A stretch of 64,000 nt of DNA from Pempheris klunzingeri (GCF_042242105.1 NC_092020.1:17762788-17826787), one strand, 5' to 3'; positions 1-17,038 are shown, counted from the first letter of the stretch. The notes: generated by a model from the sequence alone, not told the origin. A program made the numbers and translations.

Positions 1-305
1 CCTAAATAAATAATTTAAGTATCAGATTCTTTCTTTATTCTCTCTGTATTTAGTTGTTATAGTTTGATGTACAATTTCACATTTAAAGATTAAGCGGAAC
101 TATGTGCTTTACATTGTCCGGCAGACCGGTGTCTTTTAGAGAACGGACACATCAGGACTTCCTGTTATTAGACGCTTCTGTTGCGTATTAACGATACGGA
201 ACAGTGAGCGTGTGGTAACTTGTCCGTTAATTTCCCACTAAATACTAACTTTTTCTTTTTATTGTGTCCCGTGGTGTCGGACTCAGTCTAACGCCGTACG
301 CAGAT
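1..305 (+). promoter_or_regulatory. NKAP 5' flank and 5' UTR
   Basis: This is the stretch upstream of the NKAP start codon. The base composition shifts from AT-rich to CG-containing at about 115-300, as expected for a CpG-type promoter running into a 5' UTR. No TATA box is evident close to the coding region. The transcription start cannot be fixed from sequence alone. An in-frame GTG at 264 would extend the reading frame by 14 codons, but the first ATG is at 306. Confidence 0.4.
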
Positions 306-3543
<3,238 letters not shown>

Positions 3544-3848
3544 ACCGCTCACGTCTACAGTTTTCACTCAGATTATTCTTTTATTAGACAGTTTGGCTTT
3601 TTGTCTCGAGACTGGAGGTATTATGTTTTATTTGCGGGAGGATGACCACATTCAGTTTTAACGTCATGTACAGTCAGGATGAAATGTTTTAATTGTGAAG
3701 AAATGTGTGTAAATGAGAGTCTGAAAAGTGCTCTGTTGTATTATATATTTTCCATCCTATTTACTCACTGGACCTCGTCGTCCTTTGCAATGGTTCAGCC
3801 CTGACTTTTGCTTGTAAATGCTTATGAATAATCCTGATCAGAACAGTT

Positions 3849-3867
3849 AATAAATTTGTATAATAAA
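3849..3867 (+). promoter_or_regulatory. NKAP poly(A) signals
   Basis: Two AATAAA hexamers at 3849-3854 and 3862-3867 lie about 310 nt downstream of the NKAP stop codon. A T-rich stretch follows them. They are the likely end of the NKAP transcript. Confidence 0.7.
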
Positions 3868-3899
3868 TTCCTTGTTTTTCTTTTAACATTCACTCTTGT

Positions 3900-4589
3900 T
3901 GCCGTAAGAGAAAAAACATTTCCTGTCATTCATAAAAGCAAAGATTAGAGAAACATTTAAAAAAACGTATATAATTACACTATATACATACAGTATCTTT
4001 TGTTTGAATTTAATTTTGTCAAATTCAAGCACTTTTCAAGGTGTAATTTAAAGCCTGTCGAGTACTTTACGGCTGCGGTAATTAAAAATACTCTAATTTG
4101 GCTCTCTGACTTTCTCATTTCTCTACCTAAAAAAACAATATTCAGTCAAATTTTTTAATAGTTATGTTGATTTACTATTAGAATTTCAAGCACTTAATTA
4201 AAAAGTCTGTTCATGTTTCAAACCACGAAAACCACTTGAAAATTCAAGCATTTAAGGACAAACGACTTAATTGGAGCAATCTTCTAAACTAAACCAAGCC
4301 ATATGTTGGGCAAATATTTCAGCTGGTTAATGGTCACTATTGAGTGCACCAATAATTGAAAAACGTAAGTTCTTTAAGCTAAACACAAGGAAGAAACGTA
4401 GCTTTATGATTATAACCGTGATCCTGGACAAGCTCTAGTCTCACATCAGACATGGATCTTATTACTTCTATTATCTGTTTTAATGGACAGCTCTTTGTAA
4501 CTTTGTTTTCAGAGTTTTATGCCTTACACATTAAGTTTATTGTAGACTGTATAATAGAAGCTCCACGACAGGTTAAATAGGTGTAAGTA
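3900..4589. other. Intergenic spacer NKAP-NDUFA1
   Basis: AT-rich spacer between the two convergent 3' ends. No long open frame, RNA gene or clear repeat was recognised. It may include the tail of either 3' UTR. Confidence 0.5.
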
Positions 4590-4595
4590 TTTATT
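4590..4595 (-). promoter_or_regulatory. NDUFA1 poly(A) signal
   Basis: TTTATT on the plus strand reads AATAAA on the minus strand, about 210 nt beyond the NDUFA1 stop codon. It is a plausible 3' end for that transcript. Confidence 0.55.
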
Positions 4596-4801
4596 TGATT
4601 AAAACACCAATGTGTGTCTGTCACTTTGGAAACTCAACACATGAGCCAAATAGTCTCCAAAAGATTTCCAGTGTGGAACAGTTTAATTGACAACGGGGAC
4701 AACTGCCTTAAAAGACAAAACAAACAGCTGAATGTTAAATATAATCTTTTGATGTACAACAAAGAACTTTCTTCTCATCTGGGTCTTCATATTCTTCGTC
4801 A

Positions 4802-6253
4802 TCAGTGGATGTTCTCCAGTCCCTGTAGAGGAAAAACAGATGATCATAACTCCAGTCTTTTAATGATTACAAAGTTTCACACATCAAATGACCACGGGCC
4901 AGGCACTGTTTGTTTTCTCTGCCCTCCTGCAGCTTCTGACCTCCTGTCATTTCCAGCAGAGGTCTGTCCACCTTCAGGATGAGCAGACAACGAGTGGCAA
5001 CTTGGAATGGTCACTTTACATGTGATTGAATAGTTTGGGGGGAAAAGCATTTAGCAATGCATTCCCATCTTCTTTCAGAGTGCAGGAAAATGCGAAATTC
5101 TCTTAATTTACCAATCAATTAATGTTTGCTAAATTCTGTCTTGTTACCACAGAGGCTTGTGGCAGGTTGTAATCTGATAGCTGAGTTAAGGATATTAGTT
5201 TAACTGTAGGAAATCATTATTCTATCTCATGATTTTGTATTTACAGAAGGAACAGTGAGCTAACAGTACATCAGCATTAGTTGGTCCCAGTTACCACTGA
5301 GCATTTTATAAAGCATTTCATATTTCTTATATGAGGCAGGAATGTTCATAAAACAGCGTGCAGCCTAATATTTATTATTGTATTATCGATATTTTCTTAG
5401 GTCATGAATACAATGATGTTCAGCACCTGGCACTCAAATTATTAAGTTTAAGTCAGTACTGCAGTAGACTTATTAACTTAAAGCTAGTCTCAAGACTGCT
5501 TGATGATTTTCATAATGTGTCGACAAGATAAGATGGAGATGGTGCTTCATTTATGTGCAGTAGTTGTCATACTAAGTAGGAAAGGAGTGCAAATATACAC
5601 TAAATAAGAACAGTTACAGGATACCAGTGAGGTGCAAGAGCTAAATATGCCACATACAGGTAGTTGACCTACCCATTTCTACATTTTAATTAGAAATAAC
5701 GAGTATATTTTGGGTAATTTGAGTGTTTCTGCACATATCTTGGGTGTCTCAATTTTATAACAAAGACGTTTTGTAAATAAAGACACGTGCTAGCTGAGTC
5801 GCAGGTAGCTGGAGGATCGGAAAATGTGTTTAAAAGTCGCTAAGCTTCACGCATTTCTCTGAATAAGATGCAAAATTCAAGGCGTAGGAGTTTTATGGTG
5901 AAATGCTGTGCTTACTGTCGATGCATGGACACTCACCTTGGAGTCATTGTGTTTTCCTGTTCCTGACACTCGCTTGTCTCTCTGCATCAGATACCAATGC
6001 CACGGAACCCGAGCGGTTCTCTTCTCCTGCGGGGAAACAACAGTTTGAAACCAAGTAGTTTGGAGAACAAAAACACCGACACACAACATGTATCCACATT
6101 CGCCCTGTTAGCTCGGACGGGGCCACATTAGCAGCCAGCCTCCCTCCTCACCTTCCGTTTGTTAATAAACCTGTGGACCTGCGAGGTGGCGACGCCGGGA
6201 ATGATCAGACACACGGTCATGATGGCGACGCCCGGCAGGATTTCATACCACAT
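4802..6253 (-). CDS. ndufa1: NDUFA1, complex I accessory subunit (MWFE)
   Basis: Small single-pass inner-membrane subunit of mitochondrial NADH:ubiquinone oxidoreductase, needed for complex I assembly. Coding exons on the minus strand: 6152-6253, 5937-6026, 4802-4822. Each is phase 0 with GT/AG junctions, giving 70 aa, the same length as the human protein. The N terminus reads MWYEILPGVAIMTVCLIIPG, a close match to the family MWFEILPG start, and contains the membrane helix (about residues 5-23). Exon 2 carries RVPWHWYLMQRDKRVSG, matching the family WxLMERDRR region. The last coding exon is only 21 nt and encodes GLENIH plus stop, so an open-frame search alone misses it. The gene is head-to-head with UPF3B (878 bp between start codons). 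Confidence 0.95.
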
Positions 6254-7131
6254 GATTACAGCCTTGGACTGTCAGGCGATAAAGAGCAACCCTGATGGCA
6301 ACCGAGTTGCCTCTGAGACTGCCCTCGACAGTTTATTTTGCTAAGAAGCTAACAAAATGTCAGCCCTCCCGACGACCTCCGTTCAGCAAGCGGAAAGAGA
6401 ATAATACTTCCAGTTGGAGTTTTTCCAAAATAAAAGCGTCAGCTCTACAAAGATAGCGCTGTCGTGTAAAAATCCTCATGTTTGTACAAGCAGCTAGATT
6501 TTTGTATCGTCAAACGTGACTATCCATGCTGAGAATCGTTATCTGATGCTATATTTTCAATTGATTTGTTTATAGATTGCCTCAATGTTTATATAGAGAA
6601 GAGACATTAAAACTACATGGTGAATACTAAGAGAAAAGTTTATTAATCAGTAAATATGACTGTAATCGCTGTTTTGGATTAAGTTATTATAATGGTGGCA
6701 GTTATTAACTGAACTCCTGCTCAGTTGGTGTGACAATTAGTTTCACTTAAAGAAATAAAATCCCCCAAAACATTAACTTAAACTTGCAAGCTTTTATTGT
6801 GAAAGGGATCCAAAGAAAGGAAACTTTATTTTGGTAACTTTAAGGTTACTTTTTTTTAATGGATCAAAACGACGATGTAGCTTTTCAGACAAACTGACAG
6901 ACCGAGGATAAAAACAAATGGACAAAATAAAATACTAGTTTCACATTTACCGTCGTTTCCGTCCACAGCGCCCCGCTCCGGCCTGACGCCGAACTGCAGG
7001 CCCGACCGCCGGAGAGGAAGTTACGGTTAGCGTCAGTTCGTTCGCTGCTAGCCGGCTAACTTGCTAAAAAAGTAAACAAGCCTGTAGGATGAGATGAAAT
7101 TCATCTGCGGGACAAAGTAGCTTTAAAAACT
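6254..7131. promoter_or_regulatory. Putative bidirectional promoter NDUFA1/UPF3B
   Basis: Region of 878 bp between two divergent start codons. GC- and CpG-richer DNA at about 6950-7030, just before UPF3B, contains a GC-box-like 'gcgccccgctcc'. A TTAGC/GCTAGC cluster lies at about 7025-7065. No TATA box is obvious. Assignment as a shared promoter rests on geometry, with no direct evidence of transcription starts. Confidence 0.5.
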
Positions 7132-9790
7132 ATGAAGGAAGACAAGGAAAACACTCGGCCGAAGGAGAAAAGAGTGGAAATAAAGTGTGAAGATGGAGAA
7201 AAGACGGAGAGACCCAAGGAAAAGAAAGAGGCCATGACAAAGGTAAAACTGGCTAGCTGCGTTAGCTAAGACTGCTATAAACCGTCATTTATAGATACTA
7301 ATAGTTTCACTGAATAGCATTTTTTAAGTAAGTTAGTGGTGTTTTGTCGGATGTAACACGTAAAGTCTACTTTATGTTGTAAGTTGAAGCAGGGCAAACT
7401 ATCACATGATTAACTCTAACTTTTAATTCATATTAGCTAATTGTTGCCCTTTTTCTCAGTCTGATTGTTCACCCAGCTAATAGTTTAATTTAATCTGTCA
7501 TTAATCCTGTTTTAGATTGTGATCAGACGCTTACCACCAAGTCTGACCAAGGAAGAGCTGGAGGAGCAGTTACAGCCTCTCCCAGAGGTGGACTACCTGG
7601 AGTTTTTCTCTAACGACACCAGGTGAATTGATATAAAGACGTCTCATTGTTAAAAATAAAAAATAAAAAATACCACCTGTGACTCCAAGTTGATAATCAA
7701 ACCTGACCTGAATATTCTGTCCATCCAGCCTTTACCCTCACCTCTTTGCAAGGGCTTACATAAACTTCAAAAACCAGGAGGACATAGTTCTCTTCAGAGA
7801 TCGATTTGATGGATATGTGTTCATCGACAGCAGAGGTATGAACGACATACATTTCTAACAAACTTTGAGGTTTCCTCAGACATGGATTGAGGCTTCACGC
7901 TTGTCCACATGTACTGTTATAAACAGGACAAGAGTATCCTGCCATCGTGGAGTTTGCACCTTTTCAAAAGACTGCCAAGAAAAGAAGTAAGAAAAAGGAC
8001 GCAAAATGTGGAACAATTGCTGAAGGTAAAGATGTTTTTTAGTATAACAAGTATGTCTGATGTTGCACTAAAATAGGAAGGTGAAATTCGGCGATGCTTC
8101 GGTTTAGTAGGACTACCTACATTTGCTCTATTTGTCATTTGCTTCTTAAAAGAGTCACTTAAAATAGCCTGGAATAAGCCCAGTGGTGGATACTATATAG
8201 TGACAAAGGACAAATATTCTTACGATGATGGTTTTATCTAATCTGATGCCCAACTTCAGTTACCTACAGTCATATTGCACCAGATAAAGCAATCTTTTAC
8301 ATACAGAGAAACAGTCTCACCGCAGCCAGCAACATGCCTTTATTTGTATTTGTGCATTTTCTACCAGATCCTGACTACAGAAAGTTCCTTGAATATTACA
8401 ACGGCGATGATGAAAAGCTGGCGTCAACACCTGAGACCCTGTTGGAGGAGCTTGAGGCAAAATCAAAGGAACTTGTAGGTGGGTGAACAGTCCCTTGAAT
8501 TAAAACATGCACCTGAAACTCATTGCATATACTCTAAAACAGATGCCCTGCTGGTGGGATGAATTCAAACATGTTTTTTCTCTCCCTTCAAGCTAAAAAA
8601 ACAACTCCCCTGCTGGACTTTCTGAAGAATAAACAGGTACCATGGCACAACAATGTGATGTTCTAGTTACAGATGTCGAACGGCACGATGAAGGCTGGCT
8701 TCATGTCCTTTTTTAATGTTGTTCAGAGAATCAGGGAGGAAAAGAAAGAAGAGAGAAGAAGGAGGGAGCTTGAACGCAAGCGCCTGCGTGATGAGGAGCG
8801 TCGCAAGTGGAGGGAGGAGGAGAGAAGGAAGCGCAAAGAGGCAGAGAAGATGAAGAGACTTGAGAAACCGCTGGAGAAAGACAAGGACCACGTGAAAGAG
8901 GAACCAAAAATTAAGGTGCGTGCTGCTGTGGGTTGAAGAGGTTTAAAACGGTGTGTAATTTCCAACATCTCATTGTGCATCTTCTTTGTTTTCAACTGTG
9001 CAGCTCCTGAAGAAGCCAGACAGAAGTGATGATGCTGATTCGGACAAACCCAAGGAAAAGGCCAAGAAACCAGAGAAACCAAACAAAGAGGACAGACCCA
9101 TGGGGAGTGCTGATCACAAGAGGCGCCAGAACACTGAAAATAAGGAGGATCGAGGGAGGAAGTCAGTGGCTTCAGTCATTTGTTAAACACATTTCTCACT
9201 TTGACCAGAATACTCAAGCAGGAATTGTGCTTTACACACAGAGCGGACGATCAGGTGCGGAAGGAGTTCAGGGAGCGCGACACAGACCGAGACAGAGAGC
9301 GTGAACGTGAGCGGGAGAAGGAGCGGCGGCAGAAGGAGAAGGAGCGCATCAGGCGACAGGATGAAGATCGGCGGAGAAGGAGAGAGCGGCAGGATGGAGA
9401 GAACTCGTACAGGAAGCGGGAGGAAGAGCTTAAAAAAGAAAGAGAGCGCGCCTTGGACAAGAAGAAGGGCGAAAACACCGGAGAGCCCTCGCATTCGGAG
9501 AGGCCGGAGAAACCTGCCAGAGACAACAGGAAGGAGGACAGTGGTAAAAAAGAGCGGCTGCGAAATAAGGTAACAAGTCTACCTTTTAAGTTCATCAAGT
9601 TATTTCTCCTAAGAGCTTTTTCAGTGTTTCTAAAAGCGTTTTTTCTTTGCATCAGGACCGGCCCGCTATTCAGCTGTACCAGCCAGGGGCCAGAAGCCGC
9701 AATCGAACCACAGGCGGAGCCGAATCCAACTCGGCCGACAGGAAAGCAGACACTGAGACGGAGAAAGTGGCTGACAAAGGAGACGACTGA
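7132..9790 (+). CDS. upf3b: UPF3B, nonsense-mediated mRNA decay factor (10 exons)
   Basis: UPF3 binds UPF2 and the exon junction complex and links splicing to nonsense-mediated decay. Exons: 7132-7242, 7516-7622, 7729-7835, 7927-8025, 8368-8478, 8593-8636, 8727-8915, 9004-9161, 9242-9569, 9656-9790. All junctions are GT/AG and the sum is 462 aa (human isoforms 470 and 483). Residues about 38-140 form the UPF3 RRM-like domain (IVIRRLPPSLTKEEL, DYLEFF, AYINFKN, GQEYPAIVEFAPFQ). The middle is a long Arg/Glu/Lys coiled, low-complexity region. The last exon keeps the exon-junction-binding motif RPAIQLYQPGARSRNR. The exon 9 acceptor was chosen because it alone continues the frame as K-ADDQVRKEF. 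UPF3B rather than UPF3A is favoured by its NDUFA1/RPL39 neighbours. Confidence 0.95.
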
Positions 9791-10638
9791 GCAGATTTCT
9801 ACTTACGGCTTTTTATGTTTCGGTGAGGAGAGGGGAGACAGGCCTGTGAGGCTCAGAGCAGCGACGCGGCGCCTCAGGGCGACGTGCGCTGCAGTTGAAG
9901 CAGGGCTGCATCCGGCTCTCCGGTCTCAGAGGCAGAGATGTGATTGTGGAGCCTCTTAGTGCCTGAACGTGACCCTCTTTAGTTTTGTTTGTTAGGAAAG
10001 GTAACAGTAACCTTTGGAAAGAGTTTGGCTGTAGGGCACATTAAGTGAAGCCAAAGCTTTCTCGTACCACGTGAAATCAAAGTGACCTTATTTCAGTATT
10101 GTGTCTCTGATGTGAAATGTTGTACACACATTGGCTTTCAACATCTTCATAACACATATCGCATTCTGGAGGTATAAAATAACGTCACAGGTGTTAAACG
10201 CCCCAATTACTCAACATGTACACATTGCCAAGCTTGTTGATTAGTATTTTTACACCCTCATGAAAGAGATTTCTGTTGTATCATTCCTCTGCCCGGTAAA
10301 CTTATATTAAAACTTTCCACTGTCTGTGAGTGTAAAATCGATGTAGTCATACAGGCACAGTTTATGCAGAGGGACACCTTCTGTACTCTCCTGGTTTCGG
10401 ATCATGTCTTCTGTTCACACATTCATGCACTGACGGAGGAGAAACAGCCATTTCTGACTAGACTGCCGTGTGTCAGCCACGCCTGCACGCAGACTTCAGT
10501 CAGAATCAACCCGCGGCCTTCACCATTTTCTAATCGTAAACTCCTTAAACATCCACGTGTGACGCTCTAAACTGAATACAGCATGAGAACATGAGACCAC
10601 TGGTGACGCTAACATACAGCAGCCACTTTCCACTGGAT

Positions 10639-10644
10639 AATAAA
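10639..10644 (+). promoter_or_regulatory. UPF3B poly(A) signal
   Basis: AATAAA followed about 25 nt later by a T/GT-rich stretch, which is a typical 3' processing arrangement. It implies a UPF3B 3' UTR of about 850 nt, in which no other feature was seen. Confidence 0.65.
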
Positions 10645-10954
10645 AGGTCTTTGCTTTAGTGAAGTGATGTCTTTGTTTCTCTTTGGTGAATCATAATACA
10701 ATTATAATACAAAAAAAATCTCACTGATTGGTTTTAACAGTTTTTTTAAGTGAAGTTTTTTATCAGTTAAATAATGCTGGAATAGTTCAACTTTGGCCAC
10801 CTCTTAAAGTGTCATAATTAAAACATCCTTAAAGTGTCAAAAGTAAAATGTTTAATTTTTAATTTTTCTTAAATAAATAATAAATATCCAGCATAGCCAA
10901 GTTTAACTACTTTAAATAGTGTTTGGTAGTCTCATGTATGGAGTTAAACCACAA

Positions 10955-11530
10955 AGCCCATTTACTCAAGTGTTGTACATAAGTACAAATTTGAGGTATT
11001 TGTACTTCAATTGAGTATTTTCTTTTCATGACCCTTCTTATTTCTGCTCCACCTTCAGAGGGAGATATTGTGCTTTTTACTTCTTTACATTTGTTTGACA
11101 GCTTCAGTTACTGTACAAATGTAGATTTCAAGTACGGTTGCAACCATTTGACTGATCAAATTATCAGAAAATGAACTGGCAACTATTTGTTTTAATTATT
11201 TTTCATGTAAAAACACATCATGGTTCTAGCTTCACAAATGTGAGGATTCCCTTGTAATTATTTTAATAATGGTAACTTAGTCATAATTTTGTATTTTGGA
11301 CCATTGCTGTGTCACTTTGGGTAATTGTGCCGGCATTCCTCTCTATTTTCCACACCAATGCATGAGTAGTGATAATCTACTGACTTAATATATATCAGTA
11401 TAACAGTCACACGTCATTTTTCTGCTTTCACTTCATGTACTCTTGTCACATCTCCAGTGTGGGACTTTAACTATTTACAGTATGGTGTTAGTATTTTCGC
11501 TCAAGTAAAGGATCTGAATACTTTCTCCGC
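10955..11530. mobile_element. Non-autonomous DNA-transposon remnant with a nested second repeat
   Basis: The left part (about 10965-11130) carries 'aagtacaaatttgaggta' and 'gagggagatattgtg', and the right end (about 11500-11530) 'aagtaaaggatctgaatac'. I recognise these as the two ends of an abundant percomorph non-autonomous element. Between them (about 11138-11330) lies a piece of another family with 'cacaaatgtgaggattc' and 'ggcaactatttg', so one element sits within the other. The remnant ends about 220 bp before the RPL39 start codon. Family identity is from memory of fish repeats. Confidence 0.5.
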
Positions 11531-11752
11531 CGCCGGCTGAAGCTCATCAGATCGCTTTTCTCTATAAATGTGGGATCCCGGAGCCTCATGAAGCACTTCT
11601 AAAATGTTCAGTGCCGTCAGCTCCGGACATGAGGAGAACAGGATCCTCCACGTGGTGTCGCTGTTCCGTGGCCGCTGATTGGATAAAGGAGCTACGTCAC
11701 GTCCGTCTCTCTCTTCGATTGCGGCCATAGTCGGGAAAGGACTGTGGACAAA
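11531..11752 (+). promoter_or_regulatory. RPL39 promoter and 5' UTR
   Basis: GC-richer block directly upstream of the RPL39 ATG. It contains an inverted CCAAT box ('ctgattgg', about 11677) and a pyrimidine-rich 'gtctctctcttc' (about 11704-11716) suitable as the 5' TOP start of a ribosomal protein mRNA. The 5' TOP reading is inference from the family. Confidence 0.55.
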
Positions 11753-14125
<2,373 letters not shown>

Positions 14126-14270
14126 ACATGTGGGTCTGTGGATCCCAGCATTCCTCCATCCCAACATCTGCCAGGACCCCCAGCTGCTGGGCCTGACCGC
14201 GGAGAGGGAGCCATGTTATCTGGAGCAGCAGTTGTTTTGTACAGACACTCTGGTTATGCTCATGTTTGAC

Positions 14271-14276
14271 AATAAA
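14271..14276 (+). promoter_or_regulatory. RPL39 poly(A) signal
   Basis: AATAAA about 145 nt after the RPL39 stop codon, followed by GT-rich sequence. A short 3' UTR is usual for ribosomal protein mRNAs. Confidence 0.75.
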
Positions 14277-14289
14277 AGATCTGTGATCA

Positions 14290-15122
14290 AACTTGGAAAT
14301 GATGCTGTACAGCCTTATTTTGTTTTCTTCCTCTTTAAAATGTGGCAGAGTGGTGTGTTTTTTAGAGTCAAAGCAAACACCACATGTGGAGGGTGAACTG
14401 CTGACACAGCTCTGCAGAAAGAAAAGCAGGTTCCAGCCCCCTGACCTCACAGCAAACACTTCTGAATTGCTGTTTCATAGAGGATCTGTGGTTATTTCTG
14501 GTTTGGCACAAGCTACAAAGCCGCAGCGCAGATTCGAGCCAAAGACAGCACCGATAAAGAAGAACTCAGTTCTAGTAGCAAGACACACTTTGAAATGTTT
14601 ACTTAAAGTGCTAAAAACAGAAATGCCAGCGCTCGCTAATATTTGAGTTTGCAGAAGTAGGTCAGCAGTTAAATGTTTAGAAAAGGCTAATTTACAGTAA
14701 AGGTCCTATTTGAGTTCAGTGAGAGTTGATGCAAAACATTGGTAATATGTTCAGTTATAGTCATGTATTTTCAGCCTTTTAGGACATCCAATCCAAAAAT
14801 CTGTTTTGATGCTGGATTATCCCGGTGAAATGAAGCTGTGTCCTCAGTGAGGAGTCAGGAGCAGATTTCCTTCTGAGAGTGTTTCATTAAGTATTTTAGA
14901 GGCTTGAAGAGGTGAAAATGTCAAATATTTCAAACATCTGTGCCTTTGATCATCACTGTTAATCTTTCTGCGGATTATAAAATCCACTATTTAATTTTCT
15001 CAAAACAAGTAAAACAGTCTTTCAATAGAAAACTTGTTTTCAAGAAATGACTTGAAATGAGAAGCTATGAATGTGATTCTGCCATAGAATAGAGGTGAAA
15101 CATCTCTGTATATACATTCTGA
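14290..15122. other. Intergenic spacer RPL39-SOWAHD
   Basis: AT-rich spacer between convergent genes. Short open frames near 14290-14650 lack homology I recognise and overlap the RPL39 3' flank. No RNA gene or clear repeat was seen. Confidence 0.5.
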
Positions 15123-15128
15123 TTTATT
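15123..15128 (-). promoter_or_regulatory. SOWAHD poly(A) signal
   Basis: TTTATT on the plus strand is AATAAA on the minus strand, about 190 nt past the SOWAHD stop codon. Confidence 0.5.
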
Positions 15129-15316
15129 TACACAGGGAAAAAGTAAAAACATCTTTGATGCACTAGCAGATTATTTCCCACTTGTTTTAAGATCTGAAAG
15201 GAGAAAAATGTTACAATCAAAAAGACTCTTAGGAGGAAGATATTTGCAGATTTCACAGTTTGGGAGCCACTGAATGTGAAATAATGCGCATATGTGAAGG
15301 TTTGAGTCTTCGACAC

Positions 15317-16297
15317 TCAGCTTTTGTTTCCCACAAATGAAAAAGAGGAGAGCAGCTTCCTTATGGACCCAAACCTCCAGCTGCCCCCCCTCTTGATCTG
15401 GTCAAAGGAGCTCACATCCTCAGTCTCTCCACCATCCACCTCATCACAGGCGGTCAGCTTCGGTGCGCCAGCGCTGTTGTTGTTGGTGTTTTTGTTAGAG
15501 TTTTGCGCACATCCATCGCTGCTGTGCTCATCGTCCCAGGTCCCCAGCAGCTCCTTCATCTCCAGCGGGGCGTCTCCCCCCAGATACTGCCAGGCTCTCC
15601 TCCCGTTGTAGTCCATAGCATCGACGTTGGCGCTGAAGGCCCCCACCAGCAGCTTGATGACCATGTACTGCCGGTGCATGCTGGCGACATGCAGCGGGGT
15701 GAGCCCGCCGCTGCCCCGCAGGTTCACATTCACCGGGATCCCCGCTCTCTCTGCGTACCGCAAAAGTTTGAGCAAAGTCTCGTCCTGTCCTCTCTTGGCC
15801 AACCAGTGCAGGACCGAGTACCCGCTGATGAAATCCCTCCTGGTTAACAGATACGGGTCCTCGGAGATAAACTCCAATATGGTTTCATAGTTTCCCTCCA
15901 CTGCGTTCAGCATCCACGCGTGCTCCATGGGATACAGAGCCCAGCCTGCGTCCTGCTCCGAGGACACGCTGGGAGTCTGCGAGGACAGCACGCTGCTCAA
16001 CCCGCTGTGAGATGGGTTACTCAGAAGCAGCTCTTTCAGGTATTTTTTACGCATAGCGGGTGTGAGCGACCCTCTCTCCGGAGCCTCTCTCTGCACCCCT
16101 CCCGGAGCGGAGCTGTCCGTGACCTCCTGCTGCCTCTGCAGCCTCGACCTACGCTGGAAAGCCCCGGGCATGACCTGCATGCCATACCTCGAGAGCCGCT
16201 CCACAACGGTGCCCTGTTTGGGCGCCGTGCTGTCGTGGGCGTCGGTGCTGCTGACAGCTGGTTCAGATCCAACATCATCCGATCTGCTGTCAGACAT
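15317..16297 (-). CDS. sowahd: SOWAHD, sosondowah ankyrin repeat protein D
   Basis: Intronless gene for an ankyrin-repeat protein of the sosondowah family; its molecular role is poorly known. The first ATG (minus strand, 16297) opens a frame of 326 aa; upstream codons to TTG at 16312 are open but not ATG-initiated. Human SOWAHD is likewise a single-exon gene of about 315 aa. The N terminus is Ser-rich and low complexity. A basic stretch precedes MRKKYLKELLL (about residue 82). The ankyrin core spans about residues 124-240, with HAWMLNAVEGNYETILEFI, YSVLHWLAKRGQ and GLTPLHVASMHRQYMVIKLL, followed by NVDAMDYNGRRAWQYL. The C terminus is Ser/Asn-rich. Position between RPL39 and SEPTIN6 is as in mammals. 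CpG-rich coding sequence makes the opposite strand look open; those frames are shadows. Confidence 0.9.
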   Translation of the reverse strand: MSDSRSDDVGSEPAVSSTDAHDSTAPKQGTVVERLSRYGMQVMPGAFQRRSRLQRQQEVTDSSAPGGVQREAPERGSLTPAMRKKYLKELLLSNPSHSGLSSVLSSQTPSVSSEQDAGWALYPMEHAWMLNAVEGNYETILEFISEDPYLLTRRDFISGYSVLHWLAKRGQDETLLKLLRYAERAGIPVNVNLRGSGGLTPLHVASMHRQYMVIKLLVGAFSANVDAMDYNGRRAWQYLGGDAPLEMKELLGTWDDEHSSDGCAQNSNKNTNNNSAGAPKLTACDEVDGGETEDVSSFDQIKRGGSWRFGSIRKLLSSFSFVGNKS

Positions 16298-16320
16298 GCT
16301 GCTGGAGTTCAAGACTACTT

Positions 16321-16346
16321 CCTTTTTTTTTTTTTTTTTTTTTTTT
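16321..16346. repeat. Poly(T) run
   Basis: About 25 consecutive T residues just upstream of the SOWAHD start codon, so its 5' UTR would carry a long A tract if transcribed from here. Confidence 0.8.
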
Positions 16347-16999
16347 ATTTGGACAACACCCCAAAGATCTCAGTGTCAAATTCTAAACTGGGAACGCTCT
16401 CCCTCCACTCCACTCACTCCCTGCGTCACGGGAAGGAAAAGTTCATTTTAATGTATACACATTTACATCTGTAGACATGTCAGATAAACACAAACATGCC
16501 ATTTTCAGTGCAATTACACCAAGTTCCTCATTTTGCACGCAAGTCCAAACGGTCAATGTAAGCCCTCATGCAACAACTCCTTAAATGCTATCGGTGTTTG
16601 TTTTACTCACCTGCTGTGTCCGAAGCGCATACCGGCTCAGGCATTAGGCGCACAGACACTCTCCAAATGTATTAACCATTCAGCGCCTCAATCCCCGTCA
16701 AATGTTACGGGCAGATTAGTCCGACAGGGGCTCTTATCCTCTGGATTGATTCCAAATACTGAGCTGCAGATTCCAGCGGAGTCTTCGTTCCTTCTCATGA
16801 GGAAACGAGACAAAGTTCATTGTAATCTCTGGCAAAACCAATGGCGAGAATCCCTCACATGTGATCACTGATTGACTGCAAAGCAGGAAGTAATGCACTT
16901 CCCTGATACTTTTACAGCCTGTCAGCTGTTATAAACTGACAGAGCTATAAACTGGGGTAGAGCAAATAAGGAGATGACAGGGAACGATTAAAAAAATGC
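16347..16999. other. SOWAHD 5' flank and spacer to PTTG1
   Basis: The segment probably includes the SOWAHD 5' UTR and promoter. No second gene was recognised; an open frame at 16533-16871 shows no family features. Confidence 0.45.
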
Positions 17000-17005
17000 T
17001 TTATT
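17000..17005 (-). promoter_or_regulatory. PTTG1 poly(A) signal
   Basis: TTTATT on the plus strand reads AATAAA on the minus strand only about 35 nt past the securin stop, giving a very short 3' UTR. An A-rich tract on the plus strand follows closely. Confidence 0.65.
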
Positions 17006-17038
17006 TCCATAAAAATGCAATTAGAACAAAAACAGACA

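Noticed and set aside
9183-9652. Minus-strand Leu/Arg/Ser-rich frames
   Set aside because: They are the reverse reading of the Arg/Glu-rich UPF3B exon 9.
15317-16312. 331-residue SOWAHD starting at 16312
   Set aside because: That codon is TTG on the minus strand; the first ATG is at 16297.
15503-16474. Plus-strand frames opposite SOWAHD
   Set aside because: CpG-rich antisense shadows of the real minus-strand coding sequence.
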